62,867 nt of DNA from a virus. The notes under the pieces were generated by a model. The model made no database searches and had not been told where the DNA came from. It worked only from the letters and a program-made list of their open reading frames with translations. A program made the translations under genes and the position numbers. Shown piece after piece: positions 25,601 to 33,479 of the stretch. Location of the stretch: positions 1 through 62,867 of IMG/VR virus record IMGVR_UViG_3300032050_000130. The stretch is one strand, 5' to 3'. Within the stretch, counting starts at the first letter, position 1; each line of letters begins with the position of its first letter.

Positions 25601-27177
25601 AAATCAAATGTTTCTCTCGGTAATGTTCTCGGTATTGGTTGAATAAATGAGATTTCATCCGGAGAAAATGCAGTTTCTTGTGATGCTCTTAAACTTACAT
25701 CCGATATATACCATGCATTTCCTTTAACTTCAAAAAATAATTTTACATCCGATAAATCTTCCGCTTTAAAGTTTGCAGTTATTTGAGATTTTTGTAATAA
25801 ACTATTATCGGAAGTTACATTTAAAATATTTTGCTTTGTGCCTACATTTGTTATTACATTGTTATATGTAGACTGTTTAGAACCACTTAAATATACCAAA
25901 AGAGTATCAGTAGTATTAATTGGACTACCCGCTCTAACGTTAAATGTTAAACTATATTCACTATCAGCATTAATATCTAAAGATTTAGTTGTATAGAATA
26001 AATTTGTTCCTGAACTGTTTAATTTAACCGAGTTGTATAGATACGTTTGATTAAATTCAGTAGATAAATTATTAGAAGAAGTTACCCAATAATTTTTAAA
26101 ATTAAATAAATCAAATCCACCATAATATTCTTCATTCTTAACAGTTGTTTCTAAATCTCTTAATATTTCATTAGACTCTAACTGAATTTCTTGTATAAAT
26201 TGATAATCGGAAAGGTCTGATTGAGATTTTCTGAATATCTTTACTCTAGCCACATCCCCTACGAATGTAGTTAAATCCGATAATGTTATTTTTGCAAATG
26301 AACCGGTAAGTGCGGTTTTTAAATTATCTAGTCCCTCAATATAATTAAATGATGCGGTATATCTTTGATTTGAAAAATCTGATACCAATCCATTTACGGT
26401 ATAAGGATTAGTAATTGTTAAATCAGTTTTACTAATTATATCATCTGCTTGTGAAAAGAAATTAAGGTCAGTAAATTCAATTGTTGTTCCAACTACCGAA
26501 CCCGTCCATGCACCACCATCGTTAATTTGTACAAGATAACTTGTTGGTTGGCTAAAATTTGTAAGGGGAGTACCGGCGGCGGGTACTTGTGAAAAACCAT
26601 CTACATGCCCTTTTTGTGTTATTGTAGAGCTAATATTAGAATAAATAGGTTTTACTATTTCCGTAATAGATACGTTTGGTCTTTTATAAAATCTTACCTT
26701 ATCCTCATTCGATAATAATCTATTAATTTTAAATGGTTTTTCCCATTTTACATTATAAACATTTTTCCACTCATCAGGTACATCTCTTACAACACCACCG
26801 TCATCTACATAACTTTTCAACTCACCGAGAATAGTAATCTTTGCTTCACCTATCGGAGTATCTTCGTATATATAAACTGCTATTAGTTTAGAAGTACCTT
26901 CATAGTATTCAGGTACACCATTACCAGGTTCATAATAAACAGGATTGCCAGCAACATCTAATATTTGTATTTTTATTTCAGTTGTTTCTTTTAGATATTC
27001 AGACCCTTCTATTAAAAATCCATTTTTACCACCAGTAAACGTATCGTTAAATTCGGTAATTTTAAAATATGTGGAATTCGGACTGTCATCTATCAGAAAT
27101 GTTTGAAAAGAACTTAATGTCTGTACTGGATTTAAATTACTTTTCTGACCATCTGCGTATTTTTTTATTCTTGGCAT
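19639..27177 (-). CDS. Giant tail fibre or adhesin-like virion protein
   Basis: This 2512-residue protein is the largest in the window. The N-terminal 170 residues form a conserved-looking attachment domain with FTGGKNGFLIEGSEYL and PEYYEGTSKLIAVYIYED. Residues about 180-1500 are beta-rich with repeated Ser/Thr/Asn-rich modules like Ig-type domains. At about 1735 and 1869-1897 there are short collagen-like G-x-y runs (GTSGTTGTSG). Near these are repeats such as YRGIWASGVTYYPDD and VYRGLFNPNERYF that resemble carbohydrate-binding W/Y-rich modules. The last 100 residues are probably the receptor-binding tip. It is divergent from the plus-strand gene and directly followed by its likely chaperone. 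Confidence 0.85.
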   Translation of the reverse strand: MPRIKKYADGQKSNLNPVQTLSSFQTFLIDDSPNSTYFKITEFNDTFTGGKNGFLIEGSEYLKETTEIKIQILDVAGNPVYYEPGNGVPEYYEGTSKLIAVYIYEDTPIGEAKITILGELKSYVDDGGVVRDVPDEWKNVYNVKWEKPFKINRLLSNEDKVRFYKRPNVSITEIVKPIYSNISSTITQKGHVDGFSQVPAAGTPLTNFSQPTSYLVQINDGGAWTGSVVGTTIEFTDLNFFSQADDIISKTDLTITNPYTVNGLVSDFSNQRYTASFNYIEGLDNLKTALTGSFAKITLSDLTTFVGDVARVKIFRKSQSDLSDYQFIQEIQLESNEILRDLETTVKNEEYYGGFDLFNFKNYWVTSSNNLSTEFNQTYLYNSVKLNSSGTNLFYTTKSLDINADSEYSLTFNVRAGSPINTTDTLLVYLSGSKQSTYNNVITNVGTKQNILNVTSDNSLLQKSQITANFKAEDLSDVKLFFEVKGNAWYISDVSLRASQETAFSPDEISFIQPIPRTLPRETFDFRFQFYDINNNYIPVVVEESKTFDGGNLNVINKDLQLVPSSLYFQFDSGSGNGNPIPPTVISIDVIKSYLTGSVTYTSRSFDFFGNELSSSQYVGGQVPGLLLNRETDLLTLTVANFTGSNEDIVVQYIEFTGECEGINDSIIITRVVDGKGGVNYEIRPYRGTVIRNNDPSGSLEVQAVRIDGINELDIRSGLPYGRSSNRLYVASGSYYVTLTDASASGFVKGIYPGVTGSGELDYNAIFNRDSIDGQRTIYLIASGSEPTPTNPNVTASIYTTLTLTDLLDGIDAGFVTYDADAFTINPRLSKVFTPPSASATASFYRRGTSSNPISASVMVYPSMSINSDFVPEYWVYYMTQSVNSDIKISATDDNNYIINSTLENQFVGTPLSQSKTLTINWTYIEPYSSESVSINKTFTIVPEGKPGDESIVFEIVPANVNLNANSRGIVNDYKPSTGEIRLKQGSRYLLFTGSRFPGTFHIATASIVANNITNGNIRFDNNYTHSLIFSASSNMTNLSGSIEFPLEIQPYYTSSVYTASVYQYFTKILDGPPPIQIVISPTSVAIPADEVGYISSYASTNTTLTVKEGDDFLTFTTRSTAPGTWRINSIETRNSGVWNIRTGSLSSSSLSTATINYNRFDAPYVSASALYTIQVYPFALGSGHQYTSSIFTRTQTFTKNVAPPNARSLDFRASTATINYDRDGYTDVGDVTLTVTAFNTTGSYIPGQTDGPNAYLYYVESDGSETFYAGPSVLEGTPPFCEFSGISGGDAAGPGENKTWKVKLTDGAAPTVTPSVPLPPSIIKAEAQLTIAGIKGGADAYKYSATNTNASITADLWTTQFTGSGMQISAFKGTTQLAHTSSYVISQEVNDYLGNLIGNLGYYSASIFTTSSWINVAPPNRLIGNPAAINDIVSWYAPAVNHSAEIIYKIDYEKNRQIDFVTQSLAVQFTPPAPYSANLSSENAGIIYRVSGEVEFDLSTTTIRVFRGDLELTNVSTFSGGQLDAYGVTGYPNQCRVSILSYSGHLTLAGGLTAGSHVSGGPASFAGISNWSSPETISSGEIIFQIDCEGRETLYKTLSLSVVYEGNTGPGIVMRGIWSSTIDYISEIANQRRDAVIWPDPATINKETHYWAAITGSGPGTPVGAQQPDGSAPYTDTTYWQYLGQEEFFVSAKIAIFEESYVKNTLNVGTKDGTGAFANIVLAGGRTDPYIAIGQTGTQGTSGTGTSISGPGVIGYNRPGIFMGVYEDGANGTTGRFSIKTTGTSGKGMFWDGDQLTIVGSIRQRQPGIPEGSYRGIWASGVTYYPDDTVRYASSTWINSNTHTSTNDNNINTGYPPDATNTWAVSAAAGTSGTTGTSGTTGTAGTTGTAGGPGPGVVYRGLFNPNERYFHTTERKDITKYGSTYYLTNNTGLNGSAGTQGAGTFWNYPGGGNTNWTSFGAQFSSVATDVLFAVEQYVDKTINIGARGANSLIVLNANESGSNANPYLSIGQISSSIGPGNWVTESQVQGYDNTGIFMGFDQGVSKLSLKGVSGSLLWNGEDLSINGSINSNDGTIGGWTIGPGSIISADQNIRLYSEPSESIAVFDGAGSLRFFANTKLTLPEPTGITYPNAILPTYTTSSNQTNGVPNDGTFDPYYGGTIAYDYNIIPSSNGSFTTQAAGQHVITYNLPFSYNNYVTANGSADGTLYLRLILTTGGHYPQPFTNYVETSNYAIASAQGTVNQYYEWNGFQYTISYYPGSQTSYLPATKMTILADLQSGVTYYLTLVGYAYAHSNDTSDPSQYPPYGFDSEVDTSLFAASTGTVTIKTISAGTIINGGGFQAVLADDKYLRVRDGVSGSYNFSTEITGSLMVDRSISKYSNGYGNPSAVKAFGTIRYNGGGITNAANYTILNRYNISSTLAVGSFNIYDVIFTNPMDSTDYIVQTTTSNVAYASQEVGNMAVITGKSISGFSFRIERPSHTSPGIVTTYIGGNLAGHWTPEFVDFVVLAR

Positions 27178-27274
27178 TAATAGTGTTATTTTCTAATGAT
27201 ATAAAATAAATATTTACAATAATTATAATCAAAAGAAAAATCTAAAGAATACTAAATAAAACTAAAGAAACGTT
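27178..27274. promoter_or_regulatory. Divergent intergenic region, the only one in the window
   Basis: This 97-base AT-rich gap separates the giant fibre gene (leftward) from the small plus-strand gene (rightward). It contains a near copy of the motif (AATAAATAT on the plus strand, 27205-27213) 27 bases from the fibre ATG. Promoters for both directions should lie here, and the ribbon-helix-helix product of the plus-strand gene is a candidate to bind it. No clear operator palindrome was found by eye. Confidence 0.45.
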
Positions 27275-27451
27275 ATGAAAAAATACTCAATGATACAAAT
27301 TGATGCTGAAATTCATCAATTATTAAAAGAATTTTGTAAAGAAAGAGGATACAAAATAAATGGATTAGTAGAAACCCTTATAAAAGAAAAGGTAGAAGCT
27401 TCAAAGAAACCTCTACCTAAAAATATATTACCAGTTAATTCTAAAAGTTAA
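27275..27451 (+). CDS. Small ribbon-helix-helix-like protein, only plus-strand gene
   Basis: A 58-residue reading frame starts at ATG 27275 and ends at TAA 27449-27451. It begins MKKYSMIQIDAEIHQLL and continues as a two-helix pattern, KEFCKERGYKINGLVETLIKEK, then a basic tail. A short beta strand followed by two helices with a Gly-containing turn is the layout of ribbon-helix-helix (Arc/CopG-type) DNA-binding proteins. No Shine-Dalgarno is obvious, only an A-rich leader. Its end overlaps the end of the SbcCD-like gene by 11 bases, tail to tail. It is likely a transcriptional regulator; an antitoxin is possible but no toxin gene is adjacent. Confidence 0.7.
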   Translation: MKKYSMIQIDAEIHQLLKEFCKERGYKINGLVETLIKEKVEASKKPLPKNILPVNSKS

Positions 27452-30400
27452 TTTTAGAAAACCCATTATCCTTTTTAATCTCAATTAACCCATCTACGAT
27501 ATCTCTCATTTGTTCCAAGTGAGAAATCATCCAAATAAAATCGAATTGTGTTTTAAGATACTGCATCATCATAAACAATGAAGATAGATTATCCGCATCC
27601 AATGTACCAAACCCTTCATCTATTACTAGGAAGTTAGGTCTAGGTAATCCACAGATGTTAATTAGAGCCACTCTAATAGCCAGCCCGGATATAAACTTCT
27701 CCATACCACTACACATCTCTAAATTCCATGCCTGGTCTTCGTAAACGATTTTAGCGTTAATGTTCTTACCATCGGTATCCATTGAAAGTGAGAAATCTAC
27801 AACTTGTGCTAGAATATTGTTTACTTCATTCTCAATTACCGGCATTGCTTTAGAAATAAGTTCATAAGGTACACCATCTTTTTTAACAGCATCCAAATAG
27901 TAGGTATATAAATCATTCTTTTGTTCTAAATCTTTAACTTCTTGTATTTTAGATTTTGTCACATTTATAAACGATTCAATAGAACCCATCTCACCAGTAA
28001 TAGTCAATATTTTTTTATTGGTGATTGCAATATCACTTTCTATATTTTTCTTATCAACTTCTAAAACTCTAATTTCTTGGTTTATTGCTGTATTTTTACT
28101 TATCGTTGCAATGTTTTCGTTATATCGTTGAATATCACTATCAACACCTTCTAATTGAGTTTTAAGAAGTTCGGTTTGTGTTTCTAAACCATCTAATTCA
28201 GCTTCAGTCTTTTCTTTAAGTACAATTCCTTTATTATACTTATTTCTTAAATCAACCAGCTTTTCCCATACTTCCTCTACTTCGGAAAAAGGTTCAGTTA
28301 CTCTTATCAAAGCATGTTGTGCAATATTAAGTGTTTCTAACTGTGATTCCTGTGTTTTAACTATTTCTTTTGTTGCAATTGCATCCTTCACAAATACATT
28401 GTTCATACAAAACTTACAATTTGGGTCATATTCATGTGTTTCCAAATGTGTAAGCTTCTCTAAATTCCTCTCATATTGAGATTCCAAACGGTCTATTTGT
28501 TGTTGAATATCCGATAGTTTACCTTTTGCAAGGTCCCACTCTTTCTTCGCATCATCTATCGATAACCCATTAACATTATCGTACATACTAATTGATTCCG
28601 ATACTTCGTTTAAAACCCCCTCAAACTCTTTTATTTTCGATTCCTTTGTTTTCTTATCATTACCATTACTTTCTAATTTCCTCTCAATGGTCCTTCTGGA
28701 ATCACCCAATACGTTGATATCCAGATTAGAATCAGTAGGTATCAAAGATTCCTTTAAATCAGATATTTGATTTTGGATTCTATCTCTGGATTCGGTATAA
28801 TCTTTTAGGGTTTTATTTAAATCATTTAATTCTGATTTTTTAGTATTGAATTCGGTTTCCTTCGTCGCCAATTCAGAAGTAAAATCATTACGTTTGAAAT
28901 TTCTGATAAGTACAGCCACTTCCTTAATGTCTTCAGCCGCCGCTTCATATAATTTATCAAATATATCCAATCCCATAAATTGAACCAATAGGTCTTTTCT
29001 TTCCGATTGTGGTTTATCAATGAATAGAGCGTTGTTTCCTTGTAGTGAAAGTGCGGTTAGTACAAAATCTTCATATCTTCCCACATACCCTTCGATAACC
29101 TGGTTGGTATCCCTTCTTTCAGTTCCATTAAGGGATTCAGCTACCCCATCTAACGTTCTCCAAAATTGTACATCTACTTTAACGTTCTTTCCCTTATTAA
29201 CAGTCCTTGCTTCCCTTCTTATTGAGTATTCTACACCTTCTATTTGAAAATCCAATTGGCAATGAAAATCGGCCTTTCTATTGTTCATAACATGTGCCGC
29301 TTTGAATGCTCTACTACACTTATCAAATAGACAAAATGAGATTGCATCAAATAGAGATGATTTTCCGCTTGCATTTGGTGCAAACAATCCCATCAATCCA
29401 GTTACTTTGCCGAAGTTTATCACATTATCTTCTCCGTATGAAAACATATTACTGAATTCAAATCTTACCGGCTTCCATTGTACGTTTCTCGTTAGTTCGT
29501 CCGCAACTATTCTACTATTAATATCTTTATTAAGAGATTGAATTCCGGCTATATCTTCTGCACTAACAAACGGCATCATTCTTTGGATATAATCAGTAAT
29601 TAGGGAGTTTTGATAATTAACATCAGTTATATCTTCTAATTCCAATTGATTATCTCTATCACCGGTTTTCTTTTTCTGTAAACTATCCGTTTTAATTGTT
29701 GTAAAATCTTCTACACCATATTTTATTTTGATTTCGGTGATTGCTCGTTTGGTATCTGCTACATCGGTTTCAGAAAATCTTACTCTTAAACGGGGATGGA
29801 CAGGCATATCGGTTACATCAGGTACTACACCATTTATAACATCCATCGTATAGTAACCATAATCGTTTTGGATATCAACTTCTTCATAAGTCATTGTATC
29901 TAAATCCCAAACAAGAAATCCGTGCTTATCTAATGTTTCACCAAAGTTTTGTTGCACTAACGAACCTGCATAAACACACTTACAACCTTTAGGGGAGATT
30001 AGTTCTTGTCTTTTGTGGATATCACCTAATAGGGCTAAATCGTATCCATCGAACATATCAGTTGTGAAATGACGAGATGATACAACGTAACCTATATCGG
30101 TTTGTGAATGGTCCACAGGTCCGTGAAATAGTGCAATCTTTTTTCTGGCCGGCATCATTGTCCAATCATCCGCTTTAGGCCAATTATCTTTATTATCAAA
30201 AATAGAATATACCGCAAATGCAACTTTATCTTCCCAAAAGATTTGTGTATCTTTTAAGTAATGAAAGTTTGGAAGATTAAGTGCTTCCACAATAGGTGAA
30301 AGTACATCCAACCTATCGGAGTTATTCATATTACAATCGTGGTTACCCGCAATCAATATCGTTTTACAATGTTTAGAACATTCGGTAAACAACCAACTAA

Positions 30401-30593
30401 TTTCTTTAACCAATTCAGGTGACATTTCTAGTTTAGCATGTGCGATATCACCTGCTAAGTAGATTAGAGAATCTTCAGTACCTCTGGTACGAATTTCTTC
30501 AAACATTTTTTCAAAGACACCTCTAAATTCTTTGTGTCTCTTTACATTACGAATATGGATATCCGCAATATGATATATTCTTTTTAAACTCAT
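27441..30593 (-). CDS. SbcD-SbcC (Mre11-Rad50) fusion nuclease, gp47-gp46-like
   Basis: One 1050-residue chain joins what T4 encodes as two proteins. Residues 1-340 are a calcineurin-like phosphoesterase with D11-x-H13, GD at 48-49 and GNHD at 83-86, the Mre11/SbcD nuclease. Residues about 375-1050 are a Rad50/SbcC-type ATPase: Walker A with Lys411, long coiled coils, a zinc hook Cys726-x2-Cys729, and Walker B with Asp992-Glu993 in VIDEGFGTLD. These complexes resect DNA ends for recombination-dependent replication. All key motifs are present, so it looks active. The ATG overlaps the primase stop by four bases (ATGA), and the end overlaps the plus-strand gene. Confidence 0.93.
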   Translation of the reverse strand: MSLKRIYHIADIHIRNVKRHKEFRGVFEKMFEEIRTRGTEDSLIYLAGDIAHAKLEMSPELVKEISWLFTECSKHCKTILIAGNHDCNMNNSDRLDVLSPIVEALNLPNFHYLKDTQIFWEDKVAFAVYSIFDNKDNWPKADDWTMMPARKKIALFHGPVDHSQTDIGYVVSSRHFTTDMFDGYDLALLGDIHKRQELISPKGCKCVYAGSLVQQNFGETLDKHGFLVWDLDTMTYEEVDIQNDYGYYTMDVINGVVPDVTDMPVHPRLRVRFSETDVADTKRAITEIKIKYGVEDFTTIKTDSLQKKKTGDRDNQLELEDITDVNYQNSLITDYIQRMMPFVSAEDIAGIQSLNKDINSRIVADELTRNVQWKPVRFEFSNMFSYGEDNVINFGKVTGLMGLFAPNASGKSSLFDAISFCLFDKCSRAFKAAHVMNNRKADFHCQLDFQIEGVEYSIRREARTVNKGKNVKVDVQFWRTLDGVAESLNGTERRDTNQVIEGYVGRYEDFVLTALSLQGNNALFIDKPQSERKDLLVQFMGLDIFDKLYEAAAEDIKEVAVLIRNFKRNDFTSELATKETEFNTKKSELNDLNKTLKDYTESRDRIQNQISDLKESLIPTDSNLDINVLGDSRRTIERKLESNGNDKKTKESKIKEFEGVLNEVSESISMYDNVNGLSIDDAKKEWDLAKGKLSDIQQQIDRLESQYERNLEKLTHLETHEYDPNCKFCMNNVFVKDAIATKEIVKTQESQLETLNIAQHALIRVTEPFSEVEEVWEKLVDLRNKYNKGIVLKEKTEAELDGLETQTELLKTQLEGVDSDIQRYNENIATISKNTAINQEIRVLEVDKKNIESDIAITNKKILTITGEMGSIESFINVTKSKIQEVKDLEQKNDLYTYYLDAVKKDGVPYELISKAMPVIENEVNNILAQVVDFSLSMDTDGKNINAKIVYEDQAWNLEMCSGMEKFISGLAIRVALINICGLPRPNFLVIDEGFGTLDADNLSSLFMMMQYLKTQFDFIWMISHLEQMRDIVDGLIEIKKDNGFSKINF

Positions 30594-31525
30594 ATATTAT
30601 TTAATTTTGAAAGTACCAAATCATCCCAACTAGTTTCTTTAGCATCTTTCAATAATTCATTTACTTTTTCAAATCCCATTTCACCAGCATCCTTATCGGT
30701 TGGTATAATGTTTCTTACTTTGATTCCATTCTTTTGAAACCATTCAGTATGTTTAGTGGAATCTTCAACGGCATCGGAATCCAACATAATAGTTACATCC
30801 TTAACACCCTTTTCCATAATTTTATTTTTCAGTTTGCTGAGTAAGAACTTACCCAACAACGGAACTACATTTCTCTTTACTGAAAATGAATCAAACACAC
30901 CTTCAACCAATGTAATAGGTTCGTTCCAATTAATCATATTTTCAAATACAATTACATCTCTACTTACCGGTGGGTTCTTATACTTCATTTTCTCATCTTC
31001 ATAAAATGAACGAGCTACAAAGTAATTAAGGTCACCATTATCATCGTAAGAAGGTATAATAACCCTTCCATTGTATAAACCATCTTCGCAATATCCGATG
31101 TTATATTTTACGATATCAGCTTTTGTGATACCTCTTTTATTTAAATAATGTAGAGCTTGCTTATAAGCTGGGTTAATACTCTTTGGACAAAAATATAATT
31201 GTTTGAATTCTTTTGGTAATTGTAATTTAGCTACATATTCTTCCTTCGAATCATATTCAGGTTCATCACCATATACATCTCTTACAACCCCTATATCCCT
31301 AATATCCACATTGAGTTTGCGAAGTAGGGATGATATACTTCTACCTTTGGAATCACATACCCAGCAATGCCATCTCTGATTATCTAAATTTATTTGAAGT
31401 TTCTTCTTATGGTGATTACAAAAAGGACAATGGTGTGCCTGCTCATTTCCCTTTAAGGATGAACCTACTCCCAATGCGGAGTCTAATATATTGATTATTT
31501 TTAATTTATTCTTACCCGATAACAT
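30590..31525 (-). CDS. DNA primase, DnaG-type with zinc finger and TOPRIM
   Basis: This 311-residue primase makes RNA primers at the replication fork. The N-terminal zinc-binding domain has Cys33, Cys36, Cys54 and Cys57. The TOPRIM catalytic core has the acidic LVEGVFDS near residue 187 and MLDSDA near residue 227. It is shorter than cellular DnaG and closer to T4 gp61 (342 residues), with no C-terminal helicase-binding domain apparent. Its stop overlaps the start of the SbcD-SbcC gene by four bases, placing primase and recombination nuclease in one operon. Confidence 0.9.
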   Translation of the reverse strand: MLSGKNKLKIINILDSALGVGSSLKGNEQAHHCPFCNHHKKKLQINLDNQRWHCWVCDSKGRSISSLLRKLNVDIRDIGVVRDVYGDEPEYDSKEEYVAKLQLPKEFKQLYFCPKSINPAYKQALHYLNKRGITKADIVKYNIGYCEDGLYNGRVIIPSYDDNGDLNYFVARSFYEDEKMKYKNPPVSRDVIVFENMINWNEPITLVEGVFDSFSVKRNVVPLLGKFLLSKLKNKIMEKGVKDVTIMLDSDAVEDSTKHTEWFQKNGIKVRNIIPTDKDAGEMGFEKVNELLKDAKETSWDDLVLSKLNNI

Positions 31526-31591
31526 AATTTAGGTTATATCCACAAAAACTTATACAAATATACAACTTTCTTGGGAAATAACCAAATTTAA

Positions 31592-31795
31592 TTAACCGCC
31601 ATAAGAATTTTTAACATCAATGAGAAAATCGGCTAAAAATTGAAGTTTATTGGCTACTTCTTCTCTAGGTTTGTTTTCGAGAACCATAGCTTTAAGGTCT
31701 ATAAGTGATGTTGCCGCAATAGAATGTGCATCATCTTTTGAATTTAAATATGAATCGGAGATACCATATTTTTTACAAATTTGAGTAATTGTCAT
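31592..31795 (-). CDS. Small hypothetical protein
   Basis: This 67-residue, mostly helical protein starts MTITQICKKYGISDSYLNS, which has the look of a short helix-turn-helix-like start but is too brief to assign. It sits 12 bases after the GIY-YIG gene and 66 bases before the primase. Tight spacing supports a real gene. No function can be named. Confidence 0.55.
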   Translation of the reverse strand: MTITQICKKYGISDSYLNSKDDAHSIAATSLIDLKAMVLENKPREEVANKLQFLADFLIDVKNSYGG

Positions 31796-31807
31796 AACGT
31801 ATGTTTA

Positions 31808-32215
31808 TTAATATATATCCTTTCGGAAGAATTTTCCCATTAAATTTTCATTAATAGATTGTGAATCAGCCAAAACATCTAATTTAAACTGCCACCAAAC
31901 TTCCCAATATGTAAGTGATTTTTTACTAAAGCAGAATTGAATAATTTCTCTTTCAAAATCTTCACCTCTACCTTCTTTTACTTCATTCTTAATCCATTCG
32001 TTTGATGAATAGTATTTCTCCCAATCGGAAGCTTTTTTTACTACCCTTTTACGAACCTTTCCCTTTAAGGGTTTCAAACGGCGAGTTGAAGTAAGTGATT
32101 TTTTACCAATATAGAATTTACCAGTAGGAGTATGTACAATTTTATAGACAAACCCAATCGCACCCTCTGGAGTGTTTTCTTCTGTAACAATATTTCCCTT
32201 AAATTTCCAAGACAT
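31808..32215 (-). CDS. GIY-YIG-like endonuclease
   Basis: This 135-residue protein carries GFVYKIVHTPTGKFYIGKKS near residues 21-40, the two-part G-x-Y...Y-I-G pattern of GIY-YIG nucleases. A basic stretch (KPLKGKVRKRVVKK) and a late FCFSKKSLTYWEVWWQ helix follow. Free-standing Seg-type endonucleases of this family are common in T4-like phages, and some act in homing or exclusion of relatives. It has no attached DNA-binding domain and is short, so a repair or resolvase-like role is also possible. It lies in the replication cluster. Confidence 0.75.
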   Translation of the reverse strand: MSWKFKGNIVTEENTPEGAIGFVYKIVHTPTGKFYIGKKSLTSTRRLKPLKGKVRKRVVKKASDWEKYYSSNEWIKNEVKEGRGEDFEREIIQFCFSKKSLTYWEVWWQFKLDVLADSQSINENLMGKFFRKDIY

Positions 32216-32218
32216 TGA

Positions 32219-32470
32219 TTATCTTTTTGGCACTTTTTTAGAATATGCACTTTCTCCCGGTCCGTATCCAGCTGGCTTAAACCCTGCAGGTGCTCCTGGA
32301 AAAGAACCAAATTCACCACCTCTTGGCTTTGTTAAATCACTGTTTACTAAATCTTTTGATTTTGCAAAAGGTTCTTTTTGTGCATCAATTGGTGTTTTAT
32401 CAACACCTTTGGTATTAGCCTTTGAGGTTGCCGGTGCGCTATTATTTAATAAGTCTACTAATTTTGACAT
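32219..32470 (-). CDS. Small low-complexity hypothetical protein
   Basis: This 83-residue protein is rich in Ala, Pro, Gly and Lys, with a helical start (KLVDLLNNSAPAT) and a disordered tail including GSFPGAPAGFKPAGYGPGES. No family is recognised. It lies 3 bases before the GIY-YIG gene and 39 bases after the structural gene at 32510, with a near copy of the upstream motif. A short linear adaptor or assembly peptide is possible. Confidence 0.55.
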   Translation of the reverse strand: MSKLVDLLNNSAPATSKANTKGVDKTPIDAQKEPFAKSKDLVNSDLTKPRGGEFGSFPGAPAGFKPAGYGPGESAYSKKVPKR

Positions 32471-32486
32471 ATATTGTTTATTTACT

Positions 32487-32495
32487 AATAAATAT
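32487..32495 (-). promoter_or_regulatory. Near copy of ATATTTATA motif
   Basis: The plus strand reads AATAAATAT, 16 bases upstream of the ATG at 32470, at the boundary between structural and replication genes. Confidence 0.35.
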
Positions 32496-32509
32496 TAAGT
32501 AACATTCTT

Positions 32510-33451
32510 TTAAGTATCAAACCTAATAATAAAGTTTAATGGGTAATCAGGTAACGATTTAATTGGTTGGGGTAATTTAGCTACAGCCACCATATTCATC
32601 TCATTATCATATAACCCAATTGTTGTAATATAAGGTGCTAGATATGAGCCTGTTGGGTCTACTGAACCAGAAATCAAATAGTCATCAAAACTACCCATTT
32701 TCGTTGTATCAATTTCTGATGTAAACGGATATTTTTTATTTCTAACCCACTTAATACCCGGGTCATAGAATGTAGTGGATACTATATCACCAACTCTATA
32801 TGAGCCTGGTCTTTGAATATTTGTTGATATTTTTCTTCCGCCATCTTCATAAACCGCCGAAGGGTTTTGTGAGTAATTAAATTCGTTTTCCAACACATTA
32901 ATTAAAATTTCATTTTCAAATATCGTCTTTGTTGAACGAAAATCTAAAAAGAAACTACTCAATGTACTACCATCAGTTACATCTTTGGCCAAAACAATAG
33001 TACCTCTGTCATAAAATATATTACCTTTAATATTACTACCAGAATCTATTAAATTAGAATATCCATCATCGGTATATATGTTATTATTTGTATTATCGGT
33101 TAGAGTTACAGTTCCAACTTTGATACCTTCTCCATAAAATGGTTGTGGTATTGGTAATACAACAATATTATCTTCTAAAATTCTTTCATCTTTTGAAGCA
33201 TAGGACCTTCTATTTCCCACTTCATATAATACTGATGCGGTATCCGCATTTCTATAAAATTGAGATTCTATTGAAGAATACAAAACTTTTTTAACTATAC
33301 CCTGACTTTGTGGGTCATTATCAACATCTACAAAAGTATTATTTGGATTTGTGGCATATATCGGTGATATATCGTTTTCATCAAGTCTCCACTCTTTATA
33401 AACTTTTATAGGTCTTACTATAATATCGGACTTTGGTATATCCTTTAACAT
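32510..33451 (-). CDS. Virion structural protein, paralogue of 33531-34742
   Basis: This 313-residue beta-rich protein shares with its neighbour a C-terminal pattern: EFNYSQNP, then a segment ending ITTIGLYDNEMNMVAVAKLPQPI and a final hydrophobic strand. Such proteins occur in the neck or baseplate region of T4-like phages of aquatic hosts. No enzyme motif is seen. It starts after a clear terminator and a motif copy, so it probably opens a transcription unit leading into the small proteins and replication genes. Confidence 0.75.
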   Translation of the reverse strand: MLKDIPKSDIIVRPIKVYKEWRLDENDISPIYATNPNNTFVDVDNDPQSQGIVKKVLYSSIESQFYRNADTASVLYEVGNRRSYASKDERILEDNIVVLPIPQPFYGEGIKVGTVTLTDNTNNNIYTDDGYSNLIDSGSNIKGNIFYDRGTIVLAKDVTDGSTLSSFFLDFRSTKTIFENEILINVLENEFNYSQNPSAVYEDGGRKISTNIQRPGSYRVGDIVSTTFYDPGIKWVRNKKYPFTSEIDTTKMGSFDDYLISGSVDPTGSYLAPYITTIGLYDNEMNMVAVAKLPQPIKSLPDYPLNFIIRFDT

Positions 33452-33465
33452 CTATTTAGATTTAT

Positions 33466-33474
33466 TATAAATAT
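33466..33474 (-). promoter_or_regulatory. ATATTTATA motif directly after terminator
   Basis: This exact copy lies 14 bases upstream of the ATG at 33451 and just beyond the T-run of the terminator at 33480-33519. The order terminator, motif, start supports a promoter role. Confidence 0.5.
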
Positions 33475-33479
33475 TCTAT

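Noticed and set aside
19639-27177. Diversity-generating retroelement acting on the fibre
   Set aside because: No reverse transcriptase gene or template/variable repeat pair was found by eye.
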